The position numbers and the translations under genes were made by a program. Source: Streptomyces sp. DI166 (lineage in GTDB: Bacteria; Actinomycetota; Actinomycetes; Streptomycetales; Streptomycetaceae). Taken from it: a stretch of DNA of 64,000 bases. The stretch is taken from NCBI RefSeq assembly GCF_900091315.1, contig NZ_FLSP01000015.1, positions 1 to 64,000 of the forward strand. The letters are read 5' to 3'. This document shows positions 17,026 to 25,286 of this stretch, piece after piece (the first letter of the stretch is position 1; every line of letters begins with the position of its first letter). The notes under the pieces are model-generated. The model was not told where the DNA came from, did no database searches, and saw only the letters and a list, made by a program, of their open reading frames with translations.

Positions 17026-17721
17026 TCAGACGAGCTTCTTCAGCAGCTCCGCGGCGGTCTCCTCGGAGGACGCCGGGTTCTGGCCGGTGACCAGGTTGCG
17101 GTCGACGACGACGTGCGACGCCCACGGCTCACCGGCCCGCACGTCCACGCCCGCCTCGGTCAGCCGGGTCTCCAGCAGCCACTTCGCCTTCGGCGCGAGC
17201 CCGGCCTGGGTCTCCTCGGCGTTGGTGAACGGCGCCACGCGGTACCCGGCGAAGGCGTTGGAGCCGTCCTCGCGGGTGGCGGCCAGCAGCGCCGCCGACC
17301 CGTGGCAGACCACGCCGAGCGGCTTGCCGGAGTCGAGGACGTCGATCAGCAGGCGGCCGGAGACGGCGTCGACCGCCAGGTCCTCCATGGGGCCGTGGCC
17401 GCCGGGGTAGAAGACGGCGGCGTAGTCGTCGAGGTCCACGTCCTCCAGCCGGACCGGCTTGTTCAGCTCGGTCATCGCGGCGAGCGCGGCGGAGATCTCG
17501 TCCGCCTTCTCCTGTCCGCCGTTGACCTCGGCGGCGAGGCTGCCCCGGTCGACGGTGGGCACGACACCGCCGGGCGTGGCGACGACGATCTCGTGGCCCT
17601 CGGCGGTGAAGCGCCGGTACGGGGCCACGGCCTCCTCGGCCCAGAAGCCGGTGGGGTGGAGGGTGCCGTCGGCGAGCGTCCAGTGGTCGGCGCCGGTCAT
17701 TACGAAAAGAATCTTCGACAT
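17026..17721 (-). CDS. DJ-1/PfpI family protein (Hsp31-like type 1 amidotransferase fold)
   Basis: The 231-residue protein has the family core with the nucleophile elbow GVVCHGSAAL, the acidic partner in GFWAEEAVAPY and the FYPGGHGPMEDL loop. Relatives are glyoxalase III, deglycase-like or chaperone proteins, and general stress or aldehyde detoxification is the likely role. GGGAG precedes the ATG at 17721. The upstream region contains nested ATTGG/CCAAT palindromes. Confidence 0.87.
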   Translation of the reverse strand: MSKILFVMTGADHWTLADGTLHPTGFWAEEAVAPYRRFTAEGHEIVVATPGGVVPTVDRGSLAAEVNGGQEKADEISAALAAMTELNKPVRLEDVDLDDYAAVFYPGGHGPMEDLAVDAVSGRLLIDVLDSGKPLGVVCHGSAALLAATREDGSNAFAGYRVAPFTNAEETQAGLAPKAKWLLETRLTEAGVDVRAGEPWASHVVVDRNLVTGQNPASSEETAAELLKKLV

Positions 17722-17788
17722 GGGGGGTGAACTCCCTGGGTCCGGGGATGCGTGCGATGCTGCGATGCCTCGACCGTAAGTCCGCCCA

Positions 17789-17824
17789 CCCATTGGTTTC
17801 CAATGGGGAATCCAATCGGGTGTA
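17789..17824. promoter_or_regulatory. Nested ATTGG/CCAAT palindromes upstream of the DJ-1 gene
   Basis: CCCATTGG and CCAATGGG form a perfect inverted repeat with a TTT centre (17789-17807), followed at once by CCAAT and, seven bases later, ATTGG. The group lies 68-105 bp before the DJ-1 gene start and looks like an operator, possibly for the LysR protein of the same operon. Confidence 0.45.
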
Positions 17825-17829
17825 TTGGA

Positions 17830-17905
17830 ATTCCTATACCGGGTTCCCCGTGACTCCTACATCGGGTTCCTCGGTGATTCCTATCGGGTTCCCCGGTGAT
17901 TCCTA
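17830..17905. repeat. Short degenerate tandem repeats (22-24 bp)
   Basis: Three full and one partial copies of a unit like ATTCCTATCGGGTTCCCCGG run up to and into the stop codon of the response-regulator gene. Units differ by small changes and length. No function is evident. Confidence 0.7.
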
Positions 17906-18568
17906 TACCTGAACCAACCCCGTCTGGTACGCGATCACGACGAGCTGCGCCCGGTCCCGCGCGTTCAGTTTCGTCATCGCCCGGTGGATGTGCGTCCGCA
18001 CCGTCAGCGGGCTGACCACCAGCAGTTCGGCGATCTCCGTGTTGGACTTCCCCTCCGCCGCCAGCGCCATCACCTCCCGTTCCCGGCCGGTGAGGTCGGC
18101 CAGCCGCTCCGGGGGCGCGAGCTGGGTGCCCGGGGCCGGGGAGGTGAGGAAGCGGGTGATGAGGGTGCGGGTGGCGCCGGGGGACAGCAGCGCCTCCCCG
18201 GAGGCCACCGTGCGGATACCGGCCAGCAGGGCGTCCGCGGTGACGTCCTTGCCGAGGAAGCCGCTGGCCCCGGCCCGCAGCGCCTGGGCGACGTAGTCCT
18301 CGGTCTCGAAGGTGGTCAGGATCAGCACCCGGGTGGCGGACAGCTCCGGGTCGGCGCAGATCGCGGCGGTGCCGGACAGGCCGTCGGTGCCGGGCATGCG
18401 GATGTCCATGAGCACCACGTCCGGGCGGTGGGCGCGGGCCAGCTCCAGCGCCTCCGCGCCGTCGGAGGCCTCGCCGACGACGTCCATATCGGGACAGGAG
18501 TCGATCAGTATCCGGAAGGTGGCCCGCAGCAGGGCCTGGTCGTCCGCGAGCAGCACCTTGACGGTCAT
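17903..18568 (-). CDS. NarL/LuxR-family response regulator
   Basis: The 221-residue regulator has a receiver domain (acidic DD at 9-10, phospho-Asp55 in VVLMDIRMPG, Lys near 105 in GKDVTADALL) and a C-terminal LuxR helix-turn-helix (LTGREREVMALAAEGKSNTE to the end). It overlaps the histidine kinase gene by ATGA (18565-18568) and is its partner. The nearest downstream targets by position are the kinase operon itself or the MMPL transporter. Confidence 0.93.
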   Translation of the reverse strand: MTVKVLLADDQALLRATFRILIDSCPDMDVVGEASDGAEALELARAHRPDVVLMDIRMPGTDGLSGTAAICADPELSATRVLILTTFETEDYVAQALRAGASGFLGKDVTADALLAGIRTVASGEALLSPGATRTLITRFLTSPAPGTQLAPPERLADLTGREREVMALAAEGKSNTEIAELLVVSPLTVRTHIHRAMTKLNARDRAQLVVIAYQTGLVQV

Positions 18569-19806
18569 ACGGTCTCTCCCTGAACGGCGGCGGACGGCTG
18601 CAGCGGCAGCGCGGTGGTGACCTCGAAGCCGCCCTCGGGGCGGGGTCCCGCGCACAGCTCGCCGCCGATGGACTGGGCGCGCTCCCGCATGCCCCGCAGC
18701 CCGAAGCCGCCTGAGGCCGGGGCGGGGGCGGGCGCGGTGGCGGGGCCGTCGTTGCTGACGGTGATCAGGAGGCGGGAGTCGGCGTAGGTGAAGGTGACGT
18801 GGGCGGCGTGGGCGGAGGCGTGCTTGGCGACGTTGGTCAGGGCCTCCTGCACGATCCGGTACGCGGTCAGGTCCACGCCCGGCGACAGCGGTTGGCGCGC
18901 GCCCTCCTGGTGGACGGTGACCTCCAGGCCCGCCGAGCGGTAGGAGTCCACCAGCTCGGGCAGCCGGGCCAGCCCCGGCGCGGGTTCCAGGCCCTCGCCG
19001 TCGGGCCGGTCGTCCTGGCGCAGCAGGCCGAGCGTGGCCTTGAGTTCGCGCAGCGCGGAGGAGGTGGTGCCGGTGAGGTCGTCGAGGATCTTCCGGCTCT
19101 GCTCGGGGTTGCTGCGCGCGAGGTGGGCGGCGGTGCCGGCCTGGGCGTTGGCGAGGGCGAGGTGGTGGGCGACGACATCGTGCAGTTCGCGGGCGATGCG
19201 CATGCGTTCCTCGGCGACCCGCAGCCGCGCCTCCTCCTCCCGGGTGCGTTCGGCGTGCTCGGCGCGGGCCTTGACGGCCTCCAGGTAGTCCCCGCGCAGC
19301 CGGGCCAGGCTGCCGCCGACGAGCGGCAGGGCCATCCAGAACACCGGGCCGATCACGGTCAGCACCGGGGAGAGGTCGCGCATGCCGTCGGAGAACAGGT
19401 TCACGGTCAGCAGGGCCACGGTGACGACGAGCCCGTACATCCGGATCGTCCGGCGGTCGCACAGCACCGCCAGCCAGTACATCGCGGCGAGCAGCGGGGC
19501 CAGCAGCAGCGGGGTGAGCAGATAGCCGCGGGCGATCGCGGCGATGGTGACCCCGGCGACCACGACGACGACCGTGCGGGTGTGCGTGCGGTACTTCAGC
19601 AGGACGAAGCAGGACAGGCCGAGCATGACCTCCAGCGGCTTGTCCGAGTCCGGCGGGGTGACGCCGGGGAGGCTGAGCTGGGTGCCGAGGGACGCGGAGC
19701 CGATGAGGGCCAGCACCATCATCACGTCCAGGAAGCGGGGAAAGCGCGGGAAGCGGGACGCGTACTGCTCCACGCGTTCGGTGTAGCGCTCCAGACTGGT
19801 GCTCAT
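18565..19806 (-). CDS. NarL-type sensor histidine kinase (HisKA_3)
   Basis: The 413-residue kinase has about five membrane segments in residues 30-160, a short coiled region, the HisKA_3 dimerisation helix with the phospho-acceptor His in RELHDVVAHHL, and an HATPase domain (AYRIVQEALTNVAKHA; SNDGPA; FGLRGMRERA). There is no large extracellular loop, so the signal is likely sensed within the membrane, as in DesK-like or bacitracin-type kinases. The ATG at 19806 has GAGAG ahead; a slightly longer in-frame form is possible. Confidence 0.92.
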   Translation of the reverse strand: MSTSLERYTERVEQYASRFPRFPRFLDVMMVLALIGSASLGTQLSLPGVTPPDSDKPLEVMLGLSCFVLLKYRTHTRTVVVVVAGVTIAAIARGYLLTPLLLAPLLAAMYWLAVLCDRRTIRMYGLVVTVALLTVNLFSDGMRDLSPVLTVIGPVFWMALPLVGGSLARLRGDYLEAVKARAEHAERTREEEARLRVAEERMRIARELHDVVAHHLALANAQAGTAAHLARSNPEQSRKILDDLTGTTSSALRELKATLGLLRQDDRPDGEGLEPAPGLARLPELVDSYRSAGLEVTVHQEGARQPLSPGVDLTAYRIVQEALTNVAKHASAHAAHVTFTYADSRLLITVSNDGPATAPAPAPASGGFGLRGMRERAQSIGGELCAGPRPEGGFEVTTALPLQPSAAVQGETV

Positions 19807-19853
19807 GGTCGGCTCTCTCGGTGAGGGGGCTGGCATCCATGGTGCGTGATACG

Positions 19854-19890
19854 GGGCCGCCCGGGTGGGTGACGGACACCCGGGCGGCCC
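19854..19890 (-). terminator. Strong terminator hairpin after the MMPL gene
   Basis: Two 14-base arms (GGGCCGCCCGGGTG and its exact complement) enclose nine bases. It lies 12 bp beyond the MMPL stop and before the histidine kinase start, so it separates the two transcripts. Confidence 0.85.
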
Positions 19891-19902
19891 TGTTGTGCCT
19901 GG

Positions 19903-22116
19903 TCAGGCGCGGGCGAGATCCTTCTCGGCCGGTTCCTCGACGGGCTCGGCCGGACGGGTCAGGGCCTCGCCCTCGACGTCGACCCGGGGCAGGATCCGGT
20001 CCAGCCACTTCGGCAGCCACCAGGCGCGCTCGCCGAGCAGGGCGAGGACGGCCGGGACGATCGCCATCCGGACGACGAAGGCGTCGAGCAGGACGGCCGA
20101 GGCGAGTCCGAAGCCGATCATCTTGATCATGGAGTCGCTGTCCCCGATGAACCCGGAGAACACCGCGATCATGATCAGCGCGGCGGCCACGACCACCCGG
20201 GCGCTGTGCTGGAAGCCGGAGGTCACGGCCTGGGCGGGCCGCTCGCCGTGGACGTACGCCTCGCGCATCCGGGAGACCAGGAAGACCTCGTAGTCCATGG
20301 CGAGGCCGAAGACGATGCCCACCAGGAAGATCGGCATCAGGCTCATGATCGGGCCGGTGGTCTCCACGCCCAGGAGGTCCGCGCCGTGGCCCTGCTGGAA
20401 GACCACGACCACCGCGCCGAGGGAGGCGAGCACCGAGAGCAGGAAGCCGGCGGCCGCCTTCAGCGGGACCAGGATCGACCGGAAGACCACCAGCAGCAGG
20501 ATCACGGCGAGTCCGACCACCACGAGCAGGTACGGCACCAGCGCGGACTGCACCTTCTCGGCGATGTCGATGTTCATCGCGGTGGTGCCGGTGACCTCGA
20601 AGGTCGCCCCGGTCTCGGACTCGATGCCGGGCCGGTCGCCGCGGATGGTGTTGACCAGGTCCTTGGTCTCCTGGTCGGTCGGCGCGGTGGCCGGGACGAC
20701 GGAGAAGACGGCGGTGTCACCGGCCTCGTTGAACTGCGCCGGGGAGACCGACACCACGCCCTCGGTGCCGCCGATCTCCTCCGAGACGGTCTCGGCGGCG
20801 GCCTTCGGGTCGTCGGCGCCCTTGGCGTCCACGACGACGGTCAGCGGTCCGTTGAAGCCGGGACCGAAGCCCTCGGCGAGCGCGTCGTAGGCACGCCGCT
20901 GGGTGGTCTCCGTCGACTTGGCCTCGTCACCGGGCATACCGAGCTGGAGGTCGGTCATCGGCAGCGCCAGGGCGCCGAGGCCCGCGACGGCGGCGAGCAG
21001 CACGGGCAGCGGGCGGCGCAGCACGAAGCCCGCCCAGCGGGAGCCGCCGTTGCGCTTGGGGGTCTCGGGCTCGGTACGGCCCGCCTTGCGGGCCTTGCGG
21101 TCCTTGCGGGTCAGTACGGCGTTGGGCCAGAAGCCGAGCATGGCCGGGACCAGGGTCAGCGCGATGAGGACGCCGACGACGACCGCGCCCGCGGCGCCCA
21201 GGCCCATCTCGGTCAGCATCGGGATGCCGACGACGGAGAGACCGGCGAGCGCGATGACGACGGTGAGCCCGGCGAAGACGACGGCGGAACCGGCGGTGCC
21301 GACGGCGAGCGCGGTGGCCTCCTGGGGCGCCCGTCCCTTGCCGCGCTCCTCGCGGTAGCGGGAGACGATGAACAGGGCGTAGTCGATGCCGACGGCGAGG
21401 CCCAGCATGATCGCCAGGGTGCTGGTGGTGTCGGTGAGGCCCAGGGGGCTGGCCAGCGCGGTGATGGTCATCAGGCTGATGCCCACGCCGACGATGGCGG
21501 TGAGCAGCGGGAGTCCGGCGGCGGCCAGCGAACCGAAGGTGATCAGCAGGACGACCGCGGCGACGGAGATACCGATGGCCTCGGCCGTGCCGCTGGGTCC
21601 GCCCATGTCCTCCATGGCGTCGCCGCCCGCCTCGACGGTGAGCCCGGAGTCACGGGCGTTGTCCAGCGCCTCGTCCAGGTGGGCGCGGCTGGCGTCGGTG
21701 AGCCCGGCGGCGTCGACCTTGTACGTCACGGTCGTGTACGCGGTGGAGCCGTCGTCGCTGACCGCGTCGGCCTTGAACGGGTCCACGGTGCTCGCGACCT
21801 GCGTACCGTCGCCCAGCTCGGCTATCGCCGCCTCGACGGCCTTCTTGTTCTCGGCGGCGGTGACCTTCTGGCCGTCCGGCGCGACGAAGACGACGCGGGC
21901 GGTGGCCCCGTCGGCGGCGGCTCCGGGGAACCGCTCCTCCATCAGGTCGAACGCCTCCTGCGATTCGATCCCCGGCATGGAGAAGGGTTCGTCCTCGGCT
22001 TCCGCCGCGTTCATGCCGGCCATGGCCACAGCGGCCAGTACGGCGGCCCAGACCAGGGCGACGGACCAGCGTCGCCTGAAGGCCAGGCGGCCCATTCGAT
22101 ACAGGAAAGCAGCCAC
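19903..22116 (-). CDS. MMPL/RND-family membrane transporter
   Basis: The 737-residue protein has the twelve-segment MMPL plan: one N-terminal segment, an extracellular domain, five segments, then the same again. Typical blocks are GLAVGIDYALFIVSRYREE in the first half and GLAMDYEVFLVSRMREAYVHG in the second, each with the charged residues used in proton coupling. MMPL proteins export lipids, siderophores or drugs; the substrate here is unknown. The start is GTG. It lies just before the two-component genes in transcription order, which may control it. Confidence 0.92.
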   Translation of the reverse strand: MAAFLYRMGRLAFRRRWSVALVWAAVLAAVAMAGMNAAEAEDEPFSMPGIESQEAFDLMEERFPGAAADGATARVVFVAPDGQKVTAAENKKAVEAAIAELGDGTQVASTVDPFKADAVSDDGSTAYTTVTYKVDAAGLTDASRAHLDEALDNARDSGLTVEAGGDAMEDMGGPSGTAEAIGISVAAVVLLITFGSLAAAGLPLLTAIVGVGISLMTITALASPLGLTDTTSTLAIMLGLAVGIDYALFIVSRYREERGKGRAPQEATALAVGTAGSAVVFAGLTVVIALAGLSVVGIPMLTEMGLGAAGAVVVGVLIALTLVPAMLGFWPNAVLTRKDRKARKAGRTEPETPKRNGGSRWAGFVLRRPLPVLLAAVAGLGALALPMTDLQLGMPGDEAKSTETTQRRAYDALAEGFGPGFNGPLTVVVDAKGADDPKAAAETVSEEIGGTEGVVSVSPAQFNEAGDTAVFSVVPATAPTDQETKDLVNTIRGDRPGIESETGATFEVTGTTAMNIDIAEKVQSALVPYLLVVVGLAVILLLVVFRSILVPLKAAAGFLLSVLASLGAVVVVFQQGHGADLLGVETTGPIMSLMPIFLVGIVFGLAMDYEVFLVSRMREAYVHGERPAQAVTSGFQHSARVVVAAALIMIAVFSGFIGDSDSMIKMIGFGLASAVLLDAFVVRMAIVPAVLALLGERAWWLPKWLDRILPRVDVEGEALTRPAEPVEEPAEKDLARA

Positions 22117-22910
22117 GGGGAGGTCTCCACATCTGGGTGTCCGAAGGTGCCTCCAGGCTCCTGAAGAAGGGGGCCCCGTGTCGTCGTCCCGCTGCCGACA
22201 CTGTGCGCTACTGAATCCGCAGTACTGACCCCCTCCCGGCTCCCACCGGGGGACGAGAGCGGCTCGGTCTCAGGTGCCACCACGCGCCCGCGCCCCTACT
22301 CCCACAGCTTCCGCACACCCCACCCGGACGACCCCCACGCCGGGCCACCGAACAGGAGGGCCCCAGGCCGGGCGGCACGCCAAACGCGGTTCCGAACCCC
22401 AACCCCGCGAGCCCCCTGCCCCGGGCACGGGCGACGCGCAAAGCGCAGGCAGCCGCGGAAGGAACAGGCAGGGCGCGGGCCGAGGACCCGGGCAGGGCGC
22501 GGACCGAGGACCCAGGCAGGGCGCGGGCCGAGGACCCGGGCAAGGCGCGCGCCACGCGCGGAGCGCAAGCAGGCGCGGGAAGGCACAGGCGGGCGCGCGC
22601 CGAGGGCCCGGGCGGGGCGCGGGCCGAGGACCCGGGCAGGGCGCGGCGAGCACGGGCAGGCGGGGACCTCGCGGACGCCGGACCGGGCGGGCGACACGCA
22701 AAGCGCAAGCAGGCACGGCGAGCGCAGGCAGGCGCGGACCTCGCGGACCCCGGAGCGGGCACGGGCCTCGCGCAGAGCGCAGCCAGACGTGGAAGGCACA
22801 GGCGGGCGCGGGCCGCGAGGACCTGGGACCGGGCGCAGGTCGCGCGGGTGGAGGGGCGTATGGGGGGGCGGGCCGGGGTCAGGTGGGGAGGACGGCGTCG
22901 GGTGGCCGGG
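22117..22910. other. Gene-free region, mostly G+C-rich repeat DNA
   Basis: About 0.8 kb separates the MMPL start from the arsC stop. The first 150 bp can hold the MMPL promoter. From about 22430 to 22830 the DNA is a degenerate G+C-rich repeat. Open frames exist on both strands but only because stop codons are rare in such DNA; their translations are Arg/Gly/Ala/Pro repeats with no family signal. Confidence 0.75.
22472..22639. repeat. 24-bp tandem repeat array, two blocks
   Basis: The unit GGCGCGGGCCGAGGACCCGG plus four bases occurs three times in a row at 22472-22543 and twice at 22592-22639, with a diverged stretch between. A longer flanking motif (GGAAGGCACAGGCGGGCGCG) recurs near 22577 and 22790 with a variant near 22457, so the array seems nested within a larger old duplication. 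Confidence 0.8.
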
Positions 22911-23363
22911 TCAGGCCGGAGGCGTCGGCTCGGACGGGGCGATCTGCGCGATCAGGTCCTCCACCAGGCGCCTGATCTCGTCGCGGATCGGGCGGACGGC
23001 CTCGACGCCCTGACCGGCGGGGTCGTCGAGCTTCCAGTCGAGGTAGCGCTTGCCCGGGAAGACGGGGCAGGTGTCGCCGCAGCCCATGGTGACGCACACG
23101 TCGGACTCCCGCACCGCGTCCACGGTGAGGATCTTGGGGACCTCGGCGGAGATGTCGACGCCGACCTCGGCCATCGCGGCGACAGCGGCCGGATTCACCC
23201 GCTCGCCCGGGCTGGACCCGGCGGAGCGGACCTCGACGCGGTCCCCGGCCAGGTGGGTCAGCCAGGCGGCGGCCATCTGGGAACGGCCGGCGTTGTGGAC
23301 GCAGACGAACAGGACGGACGGCTTCCCGCGAACCGCCCGGTCTCCCTCCCCCGGCCCGGTCAT
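22911..23363 (-). CDS. arsC: Arsenate reductase (low-molecular-weight phosphatase fold)
   Basis: The 150-residue enzyme reduces arsenate to arsenite. It has the P-loop CVHNAGRSQMA (nucleophile Cys21) and a downstream cysteine cluster in CVTMGCGDTCPVFPG, as in thioredoxin- or mycothiol-coupled ArsC proteins. The ATG overlaps the arsR stop (ATGA at 23360-23363), so the two are translated together and should be induced by arsenite through ArsR. Confidence 0.93.
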   Translation of the reverse strand: MTGPGEGDRAVRGKPSVLFVCVHNAGRSQMAAAWLTHLAGDRVEVRSAGSSPGERVNPAAVAAMAEVGVDISAEVPKILTVDAVRESDVCVTMGCGDTCPVFPGKRYLDWKLDDPAGQGVEAVRPIRDEIRRLVEDLIAQIAPSEPTPPA

Positions 23364-23731
23364 ACCGCGGCCGGCAGGGAGAGGAGCTTGCCCATCGCCG
23401 CCAGTACGGACGGCTCGACCCGGTAGTAGACCCAGGTACCGCGCCGCTCGGAGGTGAGCAGCCCGGCCTCCTTGAGCTTCTTCAGGTGGTGGGAGACGGT
23501 GGGCTGGGAGACGCCGACGTCGGAGATGTCGCACACGCACGCCTCGCCGCCCTCGTGGGAGGCCACGGCCGAGAACAGCCGCAGCCGCACCGGGTCGCCC
23601 AGCGCCTTGAACATCCGCGCCGCGGTCTCGGCCTCCTCGGCGGTCATCGGGCGCTCGGTCAGTGGCGGGCAGCACGGCGCCACTCCCTGGCCGTCGGCCC
23701 CGAGCAGTGGCAGCACCTTCGCGTTCGACAT
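23360..23731 (-). CDS. arsR: ArsR/SmtB-family metalloid-responsive repressor
   Basis: The 123-residue repressor has the winged helix-turn-helix (about 35-115) with VSQPTVSHHLKKL as recognition helix and the arsenite-type metal motif ACVCD (Cys65, Cys67) in the alpha-3 region. A further Cys pair (Cys20, Cys21) sits in the N-terminal tail. The ATG at 23731 abuts an operator-like sequence. It represses arsRC and probably the divergent flavoprotein/MFS operon. Confidence 0.93.
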   Translation of the reverse strand: MSNAKVLPLLGADGQGVAPCCPPLTERPMTAEEAETAARMFKALGDPVRLRLFSAVASHEGGEACVCDISDVGVSQPTVSHHLKKLKEAGLLTSERRGTWVYYRVEPSVLAAMGKLLSLPAAV

Positions 23732-23734
23732 ACG

Positions 23735-23827
23735 TCTATGTTGACACATGTCGAATCAGGGCGGCAGTAGTCGGTAGCGAGTCCACGGCAGGCTAATTAG
23801 ATGGCCATCTATGTTGACGTCCATCGA
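23735..23827. promoter_or_regulatory. Direct repeats in the divergent ars control region
   Basis: TCTATGTTGAC, followed by an ATCGA- or GTCGA-like end, occurs at 23735-23754 and again at 23808-23827, 73 bp apart and on the same strand. One copy abuts arsR and the other precedes the flavoprotein gene. Paired copies in a divergent ars promoter are best read as ArsR binding sites. Confidence 0.65.
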
Positions 23828-23888
23828 TACAGCTGCCATGCTGACCCCACAAGCCATCGACAGATGTCGAAATACGCGAGGAGTCGCC

Positions 23889-25286
23889 GTGAACGCGCCC
23901 GCCACCGCCCAGCTGCCCGTCATCGTGATCGGCGCCGGACCCACCGGTCTGGCCGCCGCCGCCCACCTGGTCGAGCGCGGCATCGAACCCCTGGTCCTGG
24001 AGGCCGGCCCGGCGGCCGGCGCGGCGGTGCGCGAGTGGTCCCACGTGCGGCTGTTCTCCACCTGGGGCGAGGTCGTCGACCCGGCCGCCGAGAAGCTCCT
24101 CGCCCCGACGGGCTGGACCAGGCCGGACCCTGGGTCCTACCCCTCCGGCGGCGACTGGGCCGAGCGCTACCTGCAGCCGCTCGCCGACGCCCTCGGCGAG
24201 CGCGTGCGCACCGGCGCCCGGGTCACCGGGGTCTCCCGGGCGGGCCGGGACCGTATCGTCGACGCCGAACGCGAGCAGCAGCCCTTCGTCGTCCACGTCA
24301 CCCGAACCGACGGCCGCGAGGAGCGCCTCTTCGCCCGCGCGGTCATCGACGCCTCCGGCACCTGGACCACCCCCGGTCCGGCAGGCGCCGGCGGACTGCC
24401 CGCCCTCGGTGAGCGCGCGGCAGCCGACCACGTCACCTACCGCGTCCCCGACCTGAAGGACCCCGCCGTCCGCGCCCGCTACGCCGGCAGGCGCACCGCC
24501 GTCATCGGCTCCGGCGCCTCCGCCTTCACCGCCCTCGCCTACCTCGCCGACCTCGCCAAGGCCGACGACGGGACCGGTACGAAGGCCGTGTGGATCCTGC
24601 GCCGCGGCCTCTCCGGCTCCACCTTCGGCGGCGGGGAGGCCGACCAGCTCCCCGCCCGCGGCGCCCTGGGCCTGGCCGCCAAGGCCGCCGTCGACGAGGG
24701 ATACGCCGACGCCGTCACGGGTTTCCGCACCGAGGCGATCGAGCGCGACGGCGAGCGGCTCGTCCTCGTGGCCGAGGACGGCCGCCGCCTCGACGCGGTC
24801 GACGAGGTGATCGTGCTGACCGGCTTCCGGCCCGACCTGTCCTTCCTCTCCGAGATCCGCCTCGGCCTCGACGAACGCCTCCAGGCCCCCGTCGCCCTCG
24901 CCCCGCTGATCGACCCCAACCAGCACTCCTGCGGCACCGTCTACCCGCACGGCCACCGCGAGCTGGCCCACCCCGAACCCGGCGTCTACCTGGTCGGCAT
25001 GAAGTCCTACGGCCGCGCCCCCACCTTCCTCGCGATGACCGGCTACGAGCAGGTCCGATCCGTCGTCGCCGCCATCGCGGGCGACCTCGAAGCGGCCGAC
25101 CGCGTCGAACTCACCCTCCCCGAGACCGGGGTGTGCGGCGGCGCCGGCCTCTTCGACGCGCCCGACGCCGCCGAAACCGAAGGCGGCTGCTGCGCGCCCG
25201 CGCCCCAACTCGTGCAGTTCGGCGCTCCCGCCACGGTCGGCGCGGCGGCCGACGAGGCTCCGGCGGGCGGCTGCTGCGGCTCGTGA
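23889..25286 (+). CDS. FAD/NAD(P)-dependent oxidoreductase with cysteine-rich tail (ArsO-like)
   Basis: The 465-residue flavoprotein has two nucleotide-binding motifs: GAGPTGLAAA near residue 15 for FAD, and GSGASAFTALAYLA in the middle for NAD(P). It resembles flavin monooxygenases found in ars operons. The last 50 residues carry a single Cys near 416 and two CC pairs (about 434 and 462) in a Gly/Ala-rich tail, which suggests binding of a thiol-reactive metalloid. GAGGAG lies six bases before the GTG; longer in-frame starts upstream overlap the operator. It is coupled by GTGA to an MFS gene. Confidence 0.85.
   Translation: MNAPATAQLPVIVIGAGPTGLAAAAHLVERGIEPLVLEAGPAAGAAVREWSHVRLFSTWGEVVDPAAEKLLAPTGWTRPDPGSYPSGGDWAERYLQPLADALGERVRTGARVTGVSRAGRDRIVDAEREQQPFVVHVTRTDGREERLFARAVIDASGTWTTPGPAGAGGLPALGERAAADHVTYRVPDLKDPAVRARYAGRRTAVIGSGASAFTALAYLADLAKADDGTGTKAVWILRRGLSGSTFGGGEADQLPARGALGLAAKAAVDEGYADAVTGFRTEAIERDGERLVLVAEDGRRLDAVDEVIVLTGFRPDLSFLSEIRLGLDERLQAPVALAPLIDPNQHSCGTVYPHGHRELAHPEPGVYLVGMKSYGRAPTFLAMTGYEQVRSVVAAIAGDLEAADRVELTLPETGVCGGAGLFDAPDAAETEGGCCAPAPQLVQFGAPATVGAAADEAPAGGCCGS

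Noticed and set aside
20206..22164. A 652-codon open frame antisense to the MMPL gene
   Set aside because: It is the mirror of a gene with strong family motifs; its composition (Gly, Arg, Asp, His) is typical of antisense frames in high-G+C DNA.
22274..22975. A 233-codon open frame on the plus strand (and long frames on the minus strand) through the repeat DNA
   Set aside because: The translation is a low-complexity Arg/Gly/Ala/Pro repeat without a domain, a ribosome site or a sensible start; open frames are expected on all strands when stop codons are this rare.
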